Shown here piece by piece: positions 51,455-60,920 of a stretch of DNA of 64,000 nucleotides (position 1 is the stretch's first letter; each line of letters starts with the position of its first letter). The notes under the pieces were generated by a model. The model made no database searches, was not told the DNA's origin, and worked only from the letters and a program-made list of their open reading frames with translations. Made by a program: the position numbers and the translations under genes. The DNA comes from Streptomyces avermitilis MA-4680 = NBRC 14893 (GTDB taxonomy: Bacteria > Actinomycetota > Actinomycetes > Streptomycetales > Streptomycetaceae), in contig NC_003155.5 of the NCBI RefSeq assembly GCF_000009765.2, positions 744,001-808,000 of the forward strand, given 5' to 3'.

Positions 51455-52593
51455 CTGCTGTCCCGTGCGGGCGGTTTCGCACCGCTTGCATCCTCCGTGG
51501 GACCCTGACAGTGAGGTATTCGTGGTGTCCCGCGCACCCCGAGCCGGGCCCCCGGTGTCTGCTTCTGGACAGCACAGGACCTGCCGGTGCCGAGCACCGG
51601 ATCAGCGCTCTGCGCGGGCGGGTGCCCGGGCTGCTGGCGCCGCCCGCCTTCTGTACGACGTCCCCGTCCTCGCGTCACCGCTGGCTGACCTGCTCCACCA
51701 TGGCCCCTCCGTACCCATATGGCGCCCCGTCCACGACCCGACCAGCGAGTCCGCTGAATCGGGCCCGAGCGTCGGCAGACATGACGCGCGGCCGCCGCAG
51801 ACGACGGCATGAGGCTGCGCTTCGCTTCGCGCGCAGATCCTCCGCAGCGAAGTAGTCGGCCGGCCACGAACCCAGCGCGCGCTTACCCCTTGTCGCCCTG
51901 GACGACCGCACCTCCGAACACCAACGGCCGGCCTGGCCGAGGCGCCATGAGGGGGCACCCCGCTACGGACCACGAAGGACACCACGAGAGGCGCCCCGAA
52001 AGGCAACCCCTCGGGGGCGCGGCCTCTGCGTACGTCGGCACTGCGCAGACCGGCCGTGGTCGGGGGTGGGCGCGGCACTGCGGGAGGCATGGTCGGCCTC
52101 CGCGACGGCGGGCCAGCTCGCTGTCGTCGGGCAGCGGTGATGAGCGGGTCGGTGCGCAGGCTGTGCGCGAGGACCAGGCTTCGCGCACACCGAGCCCGGA
52201 CAGTGCCCGGACAAGACGCTGACCAGGCCGGACAAACAACGACCGTCCGGGACAGTCACAAACTGTTGCTCCAGCTCGGCCAAGGTCGGCAACCTCGATA
52301 CCGCAAGGCATCCGGCAGAAACCAAGGTGAAGGTGTCCGGCCTCAGGCGACGCACGTCGGTGAGCCGTGAAGCGGTGGCAATGGCAGACGTGGGCTCGGG
52401 CCTGGATGGCGTCGCCAGGCGAACCAACGGGGCCGGTGGGTCGCATCACGCATGGGCCGGACGGCCAGCGTCGTGGACAGTCGCTGGAGCAGTGTGGATG
52501 CCGTTCCACGCTCGTATGCAAGAGCGGCAAGGCAAGACAGGCGCGGAGTGCTGGGCCCTTCGGGCACGGTCTTCGCTGAATGAAGGGGCACTG
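51455..52593. other. Long stretch without a recognisable gene
   Basis: 1.1 kb of GC-rich sequence with many short frames on both strands, none with an RBS and family motif. A hairpin with arms 51991-51999 and 52011-52020 (GCGCCCCGA/TCGGGGGCGC, one bulge) may be a terminator. Probably decayed DNA. Confidence 0.4.
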
Positions 52594-52896
52594 ATGCGCA
52601 CACGCAAGATCATCGCAGGACTCGTTCTCGGCACCACTGTCGGACTGGGGCTCATGGCGCCACCTGCCCAGGCAGCTTCCACGGCGTCACCCGCCGCTTC
52701 CTCCGACACTCGGGGCGTCGTGGACATCCAAGGTGCGCAGGCGAGCTGGCACTTCTACAGCAGTCACAAGACCTGGGTGGAATGCGGACTCCGAGCGTCC
52801 TACTGGCACGATCTGCACCCCACTTGGGAGGCGAAGTGCCCTGAATTCAAAGGTACTGACGGGGTGAAGAAGTTCCACCTGTACTTGTACTACTAG
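52594..52896 (+). CDS. Small secreted protein, two Cys
   Basis: 100 aa from ATG 52594 with AAGGGG upstream. Sec signal peptide (RKIIAGLVLGTTVGLGLMAP, AQA) and a ~65-aa mature part with two Cys (VECGLRASYWHDLHP, EAKCPEFKG) probably forming a disulfide, ending in KKFHLYLYY. Unrecognised family. Followed 169 bp later by another small secreted protein. Confidence 0.72.
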   Translation: MRTRKIIAGLVLGTTVGLGLMAPPAQAASTASPAASSDTRGVVDIQGAQASWHFYSSHKTWVECGLRASYWHDLHPTWEAKCPEFKGTDGVKKFHLYLYY

Positions 52897-53065
52897 CAAC
52901 TTGGTCATGGCGAAGCCCTCCGGTGTGGTGGAGGTGCTGAGCCTTCACCGCACCGAGATCTTCGTGGACCACTGCAATGCCCGGCTGATCGTTCACGGCG
53001 GGCGGCTGCTGTTCGAAGCGTGCCCCCGGCGCCGGGGGCACGACTCTCAAGGGGAGGGAACCCAC

Positions 53066-53425
53066 ATGCGTATCCGACGCGCACTCGCCACCACTGCGGC
53101 GACTGCCGCGCTCGCCGGCGGCCTCGCCGCCGCACCCGCCAGCGCCGACAACAGCGGTGAGATCAATGCCGCGGCAGTCTGCGACCTGGTGCCCAACTAT
53201 AACCAGTGGGACTCGGTCGTCGTTCGCCACGCGACCGCCCCCTTCCGCGACGGACCCTACGCCGAGTGCGATGGGACCACCAGGAGCGCCTCGTCCTACC
53301 TCGACGCATACTGCCGATACAAGAACAGCCACGGCAACGTCTGGTACTTCACCTACTACGGCTGGGTGTACGGCACGCACGTCACCCGCCCCAACGGTGA
53401 ACCCGTCTGGTGCGACATGTCCTGA
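53066..53425 (+). CDS. Small secreted protein, SH3-like
   Basis: 119 aa from ATG 53066 with GGGAGGG upstream. Signal peptide (RRALATTAATAALAGGLAAA, ASA), then a Cys-containing domain (AAAVCDLVPNYNQWDSVVVR, PYAECDGT, LDAYCRYKNSHGNVWYFTYY, GWVYGTHV, WCDMS). The WYFTYYGWVYG stretch resembles bacterial SH3-type secreted domains. A strong terminator follows. Confidence 0.75.
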   Translation: MRIRRALATTAATAALAGGLAAAPASADNSGEINAAAVCDLVPNYNQWDSVVVRHATAPFRDGPYAECDGTTRSASSYLDAYCRYKNSHGNVWYFTYYGWVYGTHVTRPNGEPVWCDMS

Positions 53426-53471
53426 GCTGCGGCCGGCGCTGCTCGACCGACTCGGCCAGTCAGGACCGAAC

Positions 53472-53505
53472 ACGCCCTGCCACGGGGAGCTCCGTGGCAG
53501 GGCGT
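53472..53505 (+). terminator. Strong terminator after secreted protein gene
   Basis: ACGCCCTGCCACGG (53472-53485) and CCGTGGCAGGGCGT (53492-53505) form a perfect 14-bp stem with a GGAGCT loop, followed by TCTGCTG. Confidence 0.85.
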
Positions 53506-54031
53506 TCTGCTGCGCGTCAGTGCCTGAACGGAAAATCTCCCCGCGCCGGGGCGGGCTGCGCCCATCATTGGCCAGGGGTTGGGCGAGTTGCTGGTCAGGA
53601 GCGGTAGGTTGATTGCGCCTCAGCCCGACCTGACGGCACGAGCGGTGCTTCGCAGGGCGTCCGGGCGGGTGATTTCCCCTCCCGTACGCGCTCCGCCGGA
53701 GCGGCCGGGGGCGGGCCGCCTGCGGCGCGGGGCCAGCCGGCCGCCCGGATACGGCGATGACCCGTGGTGGGTGCGCCAGCAGCACCAGCCCCGCGACCAT
53801 GGCCGACCAGCTGCGGGTGCTCGTTCGAGCACATGGTGGACGCGTTCGGCTATGGGCCCGAGGTCTTCGAGGAGTTCCGGGTCGCCGCGGTCGAGTCCGC
53901 GTTCCTGCCGCTGCCGAAGCGCCGTCGCCTGATTGACCAGGTGATCCGCCTGGGGTACGGGGCGCTTCGGGCCGACGGGCGCGGACGGGCCGCGCGGCGG
54001 ACCACGCGCGGTCGCGTCGGGGCCGGCAGCC
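53506..54031. other. Intergenic, one coding-like plus-strand stretch
   Basis: Around 53833-53990 the plus strand reads EHMVDAFGYGPEVFEEFRVA, AVESAFLPLPKRRRLIDQVI, which looks protein-like but has no family, RBS or clear end. Possible small gene or debris. Confidence 0.35.
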
Positions 54032-54059
54032 GGCGGCTGAACCCCGCGGTTCAGCCGCC
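54032..54059 (-). terminator. Terminator overlapping NACHT gene stop
   Basis: GGCGGCTGAACC (54032-54043) and GGTTCAGCCGCC (54048-54059) form a perfect 12-bp stem with a 4-nt loop. The NACHT stop codon (54051-54053) is inside the stem. Confidence 0.75.
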
Positions 54060-57000
54060 GGTCTGCGTATAGATGTCGTTCACCGTCTTGCGCATCAGGT
54101 CGGCGTGCTGCTTGGCAACGGCCGTACGCAGCCCGAGGAGGTAGTCCTTGCCGCCGATGCGGAAAGCCCGGACCATCTCGACGCAGTGGAGGTCGTTCTG
54201 GTCGGGCCATTCCTTGGACGGCTTCCGGCTGCACGAGAAGTCGGCGATTTTCGTCGACGCATCGGCCCACTTCCAGGGCGCCCCGGCCGCATGCTTGTTC
54301 TTCGGGTCCCGCACATAGCCGTCGATCGTCCTGCGGCTGCAGGGCCCACCCGTGCACTCCCGCAGGTCAAAGACGATGATGCCGTACACGGGACGGGGAT
54401 GTCCGAGGATGCCGATCCCGCATATCCATTGCATGGCGCAGCTCATCCGTGGTCCCCGGAACACAAAGGGGAGAGATTGGATGCCGTTGAGCTGGGACCG
54501 GTCACCCGGTCGCCAGACGGGACCGTCGATGGATCGTGCGACACCCCTGCGGTAGCGGGTGTACGGCGCGTCGCCGGGCAGCGGGGGACGGGGGACGGCC
54601 ACGAGGGCGGTGCCGGGGGATTCTCCCAGACCGGCGTTGGCCAGAACCTGCCTGACCAAGATGGCCGCCACGGCCTTGACGCGCTGGCCGTCCCTCGCCA
54701 CCTCGGTGTACGTGAGATCGACAAACACATTCCCGGTTCGGGCGCCCACCCTCGCCGACCACCCGGCGCTCCCCGGCTCGTTCTCTCGCGGGCTGATCAC
54801 GGCCCGGTCGCCCACTCCGGCCAGTTCAAGGGTGCTGACGACGTTCAGCTGCCGGTCGGCCACCATCACGGCGCTCACCCCATTGCCGGGACGCGCGACG
54901 GTGACGGACAGTGTCACTTCACCGTCGCGGTTGAACGGCGCCTGTTCGGTCCAGTGGCAACGGCCGGAGCCGTCCGCCCGCGCCCAAGGATCGGTGATCG
55001 CCGGTTCCAGCTGTTCTCCCCTCAGGAGTGAGCACGCCGGAGCCACGGAGGAGTACGGCCCGGAAGGGCCAATTGCGTTCTCAGCCGCTGCGAGCAGCCA
55101 CGCGACCAGTCCTACCCAAATAACCATATGCACGACAAAAGCAAGCCGTCTTATACGAAGCGAGTGCTTCTTCCGCTGTGAAAAGTCCTTCCCGGCAAGT
55201 CTGTTGAGTAGTTCCAGATGCCGGAAGCGGTACCGTCCGCCGCTCTGCCGCAGTACGCCACGCCCGTGTGCATCCTGGAGAAAGGCCCCGAGTCGCCAAG
55301 GCAGCCGGCCCGTCGCCGCAAGCCAGATCCGGGCCACGTTGAACCGTCCCCAGGCCGACCCTCCGACTTCGTACAGCAGCCAGGCGAAGGTATTCAGCAG
55401 GAGCGTCACGCGCCCAACATTCTGCTCAGGCTCCAGGATGTCGATGTTGGACTGCCAGAGCCACGTGATCGGCAGGATGAGGAACAGAGCCAAGGAGAAG
55501 AGGTCCAAGGGGCCGCCCCTTTCCTTGAAGGGAAGTACCCAGAAGGCGCCCTTGACCCATGCCGCGGTCCTGTCCCGTCGCAGCAGTTCCCAGGGGCTGC
55601 TCACGGACTCCGTGTCCGACGGTTCACTGCGCAGGAACGGCAGGGCCCGGGAGCCGCGCACATGCTTGGGGCCCGGGAAGGCCGACGGGTCGGTGGCGAA
55701 CCACACCGTGGTCAGCAGGGCGAGAAACAGCAGCGCCTCGGTGAGCCAGATCGGACCTCCCGGCCAAAAGGTCGCATGAGCCTCCCCTAGGCCGGACCAG
55801 TAGGTGACGCCCGTGATGGCCGCGATCAACGGCACGAAAGCCAACCAGCCGACCCACCGGGGTGTCGTCGTGTCCAGCCGCCACCACTCCAGCTCCTGCG
55901 TCCCCCCGGCCCTCACATGGCGGGCGAGGAAACGCAGCCAGATCCCTGCCTGCTCCGCCTCCCAGGTGCGGTCGGCCAGCGCGCCGCCGTAAACGGAGGG
56001 GATGAACCGGTCGAAGAGATGGGCCTCGATGGCCGAACTGTCCGGGAACTGCCGCGGGTCGAGCAGCTCCATCGGATCGGCCCGTGTGTCGCTGTACGCC
56101 GCACGGGCCAGGCCGACCATGAGCGGGGTCGACAGTGCTCGGCGCACGTGCCTCGCCTGCCCGTCCTCCTCGCCCAGCCGCGCGAGCACCGGGTCCCACG
56201 TTGTCAAGGTCCCCTCCCCCGACTTGACCTTGCGGCTGGTGCGGGGCAGATACTCGGCGAGCTGATCCACGGTGAGCCGTTCCAGCTCGACCACGGCCGT
56301 TGCCGTGAGGACATCGCTCTGTGCCACGGCCTGCTCAAAGGCCGTGCTCCGGCTGGTGAGCACGAAGCATGCGTCGCGGCCGAGACTCGCATTGAACTCG
56401 GCCAGTGCCGTGGCCTGTGTGACCGTCGGGATCTCGTCGAAGCCGTCGAGCACGGGCAGGATCCGCCCGGTCTCCAGGAGCGCCTGTGCGATCGCCCGTC
56501 GCTGGGCGCCGCGGGCGGCAAGGCTCGGATGGCGGTCGGAGACGAGCGCCGCGGCCCACTGCCACAACCCCTGCTGCCGCGGGTCCCAGGAGGCGAGCGG
56601 GAAGATCACGGGCACGGGACTACCCTTGAGCGCCTGCCGAGCGAAGCGCAGTGCCAGCGCGGACTTGCCCCCGCCCGGCGGGCCGAGAACGACGAGCCGA
56701 CGCGAGGGAATACGCTTGTACACCTCGTTGATCTCGGCGAACTCCCCCTCGATGTCGGGTATCTGGCCACTGTCCCGGCTGATGTTCTCCCAGTGGTCGA
56801 CGAGTTCGGGATCGCCCTCGCTCCAGCGGACCCGCAGCGGGATGGGATCGTGCACCCGGGAAAGCCGTTCCTCCCGGTCGTACATCGTGCGCAGCCTCCC
56901 GGCCAGCTGCGTTGCGGCGATGTCTAGTTGACGCTCGGAGAACACGCCACGCCGGCCCCGGCGTGCCCGCACGTGGGCGACGCCGAGATACGCGGCCACG

Positions 57001-57284
57001 ACCAGCAGACAGGCAGCGACCGTCCAAGCGGGGCCGGGGCGGCGTCGGCCGAGGTCCGACACGATCAGCGCGACAGCGGCGAGGGCCAGGAACAGCACCG
57101 CCACGGGCCGCAGCAGCCCATGGATCTGGGGGCTCTCCGGGCGATGGACATGGAAGTGCACGCCGCCGTGGATCGCGCCGGCCTGGATGAGGTTCTCGAC
57201 GTAACCGCCGTCCATGCGGTTGACGACCGTATGAGGGACACGCCCGAAACGGCGCGCAAACCACTGCCCCCTCGGCCCCCTCAT
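54051..57284 (-). CDS. Membrane NACHT-type STAND NTPase with amyloid-like N-motif
   Basis: 1077 aa. Residues 28-45 carry YVENLIQAGAIHGGVHFHVH, a Q-A-G-x-I-x-G-G motif like bacterial amyloid signalling/RHIM-like sequences. Two membrane helices (~58-77, 85-104) precede a NACHT domain with Walker A LGPPGGGKSA (201-209) and Walker B ILPVLDGFDEIP (~275-286). Several more membrane segments follow (~465-535, ~590-650), then a helix at ~735 and an external C-terminal domain (~755-1077). NLR-like ATPases sense infection or stress. It is last in a run with an NB-ARC remnant and a motif-bearing small protein. Confidence 0.8.
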   Translation of the reverse strand: MRGPRGQWFARRFGRVPHTVVNRMDGGYVENLIQAGAIHGGVHFHVHRPESPQIHGLLRPVAVLFLALAAVALIVSDLGRRRPGPAWTVAACLLVVAAYLGVAHVRARRGRRGVFSERQLDIAATQLAGRLRTMYDREERLSRVHDPIPLRVRWSEGDPELVDHWENISRDSGQIPDIEGEFAEINEVYKRIPSRRLVVLGPPGGGKSALALRFARQALKGSPVPVIFPLASWDPRQQGLWQWAAALVSDRHPSLAARGAQRRAIAQALLETGRILPVLDGFDEIPTVTQATALAEFNASLGRDACFVLTSRSTAFEQAVAQSDVLTATAVVELERLTVDQLAEYLPRTSRKVKSGEGTLTTWDPVLARLGEEDGQARHVRRALSTPLMVGLARAAYSDTRADPMELLDPRQFPDSSAIEAHLFDRFIPSVYGGALADRTWEAEQAGIWLRFLARHVRAGGTQELEWWRLDTTTPRWVGWLAFVPLIAAITGVTYWSGLGEAHATFWPGGPIWLTEALLFLALLTTVWFATDPSAFPGPKHVRGSRALPFLRSEPSDTESVSSPWELLRRDRTAAWVKGAFWVLPFKERGGPLDLFSLALFLILPITWLWQSNIDILEPEQNVGRVTLLLNTFAWLLYEVGGSAWGRFNVARIWLAATGRLPWRLGAFLQDAHGRGVLRQSGGRYRFRHLELLNRLAGKDFSQRKKHSLRIRRLAFVVHMVIWVGLVAWLLAAAENAIGPSGPYSSVAPACSLLRGEQLEPAITDPWARADGSGRCHWTEQAPFNRDGEVTLSVTVARPGNGVSAVMVADRQLNVVSTLELAGVGDRAVISPRENEPGSAGWSARVGARTGNVFVDLTYTEVARDGQRVKAVAAILVRQVLANAGLGESPGTALVAVPRPPLPGDAPYTRYRRGVARSIDGPVWRPGDRSQLNGIQSLPFVFRGPRMSCAMQWICGIGILGHPRPVYGIIVFDLRECTGGPCSRRTIDGYVRDPKNKHAAGAPWKWADASTKIADFSCSRKPSKEWPDQNDLHCVEMVRAFRIGGKDYLLGLRTAVAKQHADLMRKTVNDIYTQTGG

Positions 57285-57289
57285 GAGCC

Positions 57290-57711
57290 CTATCGTGCCA
57301 TCGCCTCGATCAACTCACGCTGCCTTTGCAAGTCTCGATCAGGTGGGCGCGGTTCAGCCCTGGAGGTTCTCCTCGACGGTGAAGTCATCCAGGTCGGCAA
57401 GAACAGCGTCGCTCTCTGTCGACAGGCCGGAGCGGCGAACAGGGTGGCGGCGATACGCAAGGCCAGGGGCAGGCCCGCACAGGTTGACGATGGCTGCGGC
57501 TGCTTCGGGGGCATCCTGAACACGGGTGTCGGCGGGTCCGCGGGCCTGTAGGACGGCCTGGTGCAGCAGGGCGCTGGACACGACGGTGTCGAGGACCTTC
57601 AGGTCGTGCGGACGGGCGTGGCGGCGTGACCTCCGGGGGCAGCACCACGGTGATGTCGCGGCCCTGGATCGCCTCGTGGAAGAACACTCCGCCGCTGATC
57701 GCGTTGGACAC
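57290..57711 (-). pseudogene. NB-ARC (NLR-like) gene remnant with amyloid-like N-motif
   Basis: It starts VSNAISGGVFFHEAIQGRDI, TVVLPPEVTP (GTG 57711, GAGGACGG upstream), the usual N-terminal motif of Streptomyces NB-ARC/TPR proteins. Further on, in other frames, are VVSSALLHQAVLQARG, EAAAAIVNLCGPAPGLA and LALRIAATLF, parts of an NB-ARC domain, with DADL...FTVEENLQG at the end. Large deletions and frameshifts leave no ATPase core. Confidence 0.65.
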
Positions 57712-57737
57712 GTTCCCGTCCTCGCCGGCTGTTCGAC

Positions 57738-58190
57738 TCAGTCTTGCGTCGACCGCGTCTCGCCTTCGGCGGCAGGTGGAGGAGGAGCGGAGGCGGTGAA
57801 GGACAAGCCGGAGAAGTCCCGGCCCTGCAACACTGTCCCGTACTGGGTACCGCCGCTGATCGTGTTGCGGACGCCACCGTCACCGGTACGCACCAGCTTC
57901 GCCTGCTCATGCCACTGTTGCAGACCAGCAGAGAATTCCGTATCCACCACTGCCCGCACTGCCAGCGCGGTGCTCAGCGCCTGCGCACGCGCCGCATCCT
58001 CGGGTTCCTCCCGAAGCCTGGCGAGCTCCGCCTCCCCGGTGCTGACCGCTGGGGCCTGGGCGGATTCGCCTTGGCGACGCCCGAACGGGCGGCGCACCAG
58101 CGTGGTCAGCCCCACCCAGGCCTGTCGCCCGAGTTCACCGCCGGCGCCCCCTGCCAGCGCCGCGAGCAATGCCACCGAAATCGGATCCAT
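57738..58190 (-). CDS. Small effector-like protein with amyloid-like C-motif
   Basis: 150 aa from ATG 58190. A Gly/Ala-rich hydrophobic N-terminus (MDPISVALLAALAGGAGGEL, GRQAWVGLTTLVRRPF) leads to a helical region and a C-terminal motif VRNTISGGTQYGTVLQGRDF, SGLSF. The motif parallels VSNAISGGVFFHEAIQGRDI of the downstream NB-ARC remnant. An N-terminal membrane-active domain plus C-terminal amyloid motif is the layout of HET-S/Bell-type cell-death effectors templated by NLRs. The role is inferred; the upstream 8 residues in frame are not included. Confidence 0.65.
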   Translation of the reverse strand: MDPISVALLAALAGGAGGELGRQAWVGLTTLVRRPFGRRQGESAQAPAVSTGEAELARLREEPEDAARAQALSTALAVRAVVDTEFSAGLQQWHEQAKLVRTGDGGVRNTISGGTQYGTVLQGRDFSGLSFTASAPPPPAAEGETRSTQD

Positions 58191-58774
58191 GCTGTACCAC
58201 CCTCCGTAGCTCATGCTGCACCGGGAGTGGACACACTACGAGAGGCCGCAGTGCAGAGGGCGCCGATCCGGCAATCCGCCCTGGGACCCGGCAGCGCCCA
58301 CAGACAGACCAGACCTCGCCGTCTACACCGAGAGCACGTTTTTCGAGACCGGCCGTTGCGAACCGCCGCACAGGGGTACGCGACGGCGTTGGAATTGCCG
58401 GACTCCGGTACCTCGGCGGCCTGGCCCGTCGCCGCCGCTGTGGTGGCTGCGGTGCACTCGCAGTTGCCCGTTGAAGGACCTCGCATCGCTCCAGATGCGC
58501 ACGCTGCACCGCCGACGCTGCTCCTGGCGAGGCCCTCCCCGCGCAGCAGCCTGTGTCATCTGGCCCGTGCAAATAGTGCGCTGCATCCAGCGACACCCCA
58601 GCGGCCTCCCGACGACCGCCACCGCCGACCGGGTGTGATCCTCGCCTGCGCCGGCCTCGGCGGTCAGCCGGTCAACGCCTTCGTGTTCCGTTCACCTGCA
58701 CGCGTGATCCCCAACTCTTGCCGCACCCGGAATCATGCTCCATGAACCGCGTAAATCTATAGGAAAAGGGCAAT
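58191..58774. other. Intergenic, no gene recognised
   Basis: 580 bp with no supported frame, between the divergent effector-like gene and the next secreted protein. It must contain both promoters. Confidence 0.4.
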
Positions 58775-59185
58775 ATGCTTCGACACCGTGTCGTGGTGCG
58801 GCACCTGACCCGCGCCACCGTGACCTCGTGCTGCGCCGCTGCTCTCGCCCTCACACAGACGGTGCAGGCCCACGCGGCGAGCCGCACGGTCAACTTCAAC
58901 TACCAACACATCTGGAAGACACCCGAGTTCGAAACGGGTATCCGCGGCCGCATCCACTTCACCGTCAAGAAGTGCGACCACCCCAACGGGGACATGACCG
59001 TGCTGCTGAGGCGCACTGATGGCTTCAACTACGTCGTGGGCAGCCGGAACATCAAGTGCCGCGCTGGCCACACGGCCAACTGGGACGACGATCCGGCGGG
59101 GACCTACGAGTTCGAGCTCGGCAAGCTCGACGACTACAAGTTCTTCAAGGGCACCGCCACCTACTCGTTCAACGCCGCCAGGTAG
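58775..59185 (+). CDS. Small secreted protein, unrecognised
   Basis: 136 aa from ATG 58775 with AAAGGG upstream. Signal region (TRATVTSCCAAALALTQTVQ, AHA), then a beta-rich mature domain with two Cys (TVKKCDHPNGDMTVLLRRTD; SRNIKCRAGHTANWDDDPAG), ending KFFKGTATYSFNAAR. No family recognised; the composition suggests an extracellular beta-sandwich. Confidence 0.72.
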   Translation: MLRHRVVVRHLTRATVTSCCAAALALTQTVQAHAASRTVNFNYQHIWKTPEFETGIRGRIHFTVKKCDHPNGDMTVLLRRTDGFNYVVGSRNIKCRAGHTANWDDDPAGTYEFELGKLDDYKFFKGTATYSFNAAR

Positions 59186-59190
59186 CCGCT

Positions 59191-59233
59191 GGAGCCGGGC
59201 TCGGGCCGGTACCCGGTACCGGGCGCCGGCTCC
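59191..59233 (+). terminator. Hairpin after secreted protein gene
   Basis: GGAGCCGG (59191-59198) and CCGGCTCC (59226-59233) pair, with an inner CCGGTACC/GGTACCGG stem. It starts 5 bp after the stop codon. Confidence 0.6.
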
Positions 59234-59306
59234 CGGCGCGGCGAAGGCACAGGGCTCGCGGCCGCTCGCCGGTCCGCCCTCGGCCGTGTACCGGACACTC
59301 CAGCAC

Positions 59307-59530
59307 TCAGCCGGCCAGGCCCTTGACGGCAAGGTCGTCGACGACGTGCCGCAGCGCGGCAAGCGCGGGGTCCGCCGACGGATCGGAGGCGGCGACGGCG
59401 GCCTGGATGGCGCCCAGGACGCGGGCGACGTCGAGCAGCCGGTACTCCTGGGCACAGGAGATGCCGAACTTCGCGTCGCAGTACACCTCCCACGAGTCTT
59501 CCCTGCCAAGTCCAGCGTGTCGACGAGTGC
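59307..59530 (-). pseudogene. Truncated HTH-regulator-like fragment
   Basis: The minus strand encodes GREDSWEVYCDAKFGISCAQ, EYRLLDVARVLGAIQAAVAA, similar to the HTH start of Streptomyces proteins with WE.Y...FGISRAQAYRLLDVAR. The upstream part is cut by the histidine kinase gene end and the frame stops at 59307. Probably a remnant. Confidence 0.45.
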
Positions 59531-59532
59531 TG

Positions 59533-60920
59533 TCAGCTTGAAGCGTCAGCCATAGGCTCGCCAGGGGGCCCAGGCTCGTCGGCTGCGGGAAGGCTGAGGG
59601 TGGCTTGGAGTCCTCCGGCTGGGCTTTGGCCGAGGTGGAGGGTGCCATGGTGGAGATGGGCCTGCTGTTCGACGAGGGCGAGGCCGAGGCCGGAGCCCGG
59701 CGCGCGGGTTCGCGGGCCGCGGGTGAAGCGCTCCTTCATCGCGTGGCGTTGGTCCGGGGGGATGCCGGGCCCGTCGTCGCTGACGGTGATCCGGACCGTG
59801 CCGGCCTCGTGGGTGAGCTGGATGTCGACGGTGCCGTCGGGGCGGCCGTGGAGGGCGGCGTTGTCGAGCAGGTTGTCAACCGCCAGGCGCAGTCCTACGG
59901 GCCAGCCGGTCAGCGTCGCGGGGGTGCTGCCGTTGAGGCGATAGGTGGTGGGGTGGCGGCGGGCCGCGTGGCTGACAGCCTCGTGGAGGAGTGCACCGAG
60001 GTCGACGGGGACACGGTCGGGCAGGGCGTGCGCGTCGCCGCGCGCGAGGGTCTGCAGCCCGGTGAGGAGGGCAGTGATGCGGTGGTGCTCCGCGCCCATG
60101 GCCTCCAGTGCGCGGGTGCGCTGTGGTGCGGGGAGGGTGGGGTTGCGCTGGAGGGTCTCGATGGTCATGCCGAGGCTGGTGAGGGGGGTACGTAGCTCGT
60201 GGCCGGCGTCGGCGGTGAAGCGTCGGGTGGCTTCCATGCTGGTGCGCAGTTGGCGAGCATGCCGTTCAGGGCGCGGGAGAGGTCAGCGACTTCCTGGGGG
60301 CCTGTCACGGTGGGGAGTTGGGGGCCTGTGGTGTCGGCACTGATGGCGAGCGCGCCGGTCCGCAGGCGTTGGAGAGGCTGGAGGATGATCCTGGTGATCA
60401 GCCACACGCCGACGGCCGTGGCCAGAGCGGCGGCGAGGGTGACGGCGACGACGATGGCGGTGTTGTCGGCGACACGGCGTTCGATGTGGTCGATGTCCTG
60501 GAGGACTTCGAGGCGGTCCCCTGTGGCGTTGAGGGGCTGGGTCAGGGTGCGCCAGGTCTGTCCGTCGGCCTCGATGGTGCTGTAGCCGTCACGGCTGGGC
60601 AGCGGGGGCGGGGTGGGCGGAGTCTCGCCGCGCTGGGCGATGACCTGCCCGTCGGAGATGAGGCGGACCAGGCTCTGGCTGCCGGCCAGCAGGCCGCCGT
60701 AGTCGTCCCGGCCCTCGTCAGCACCCTCGTGGTCCCCCTGCCCCAGGAGCTTGTCGGCGTCCTGGCGGACCTTTTCGGCGCGTGCGGTGAGCTGGCGGTC
60801 GACGTCGGTACGGTCACGGTGGTCGATGCGGGCGACGATGACCAGTCCGGCGAGCGCGACCACGACCGTCACCAGTACCGCGACGGCGGCGGTGATCTGG
60901 GTGCGCAGGCGCCGCTTCAC
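59533..60920 (-). pseudogene. Sensor histidine kinase broken by a 1-nt frameshift
   Basis: Complete architecture except one frame error. TM1 (ITAAVAVLVTVVVALAGLVI), sensor loop, TM2 (AIVVAVTLAAALATAVGVWL), HAMP, then HisKA with FTADAGHELRTPLTSL and HATPase (AVDNLLDNAALHG, GPGIPPD, GSGLGLALVEQ). Near 60250-60260 the expected GCC-CAA-CTG reads GCC-AAC-TG, i.e. one C missing, so the N-terminal frame runs off. GTG 60920 overlaps the response regulator stop (GTGA). A sequencing error in a CCC run cannot be excluded. Confidence 0.75.

Noticed and set aside
51850..51880. TAGTCGG near 51860 as an ECF -10
   Set aside because: No GGGAAC at 17 nt (only GGGTTC at 9 nt) and no gene downstream.
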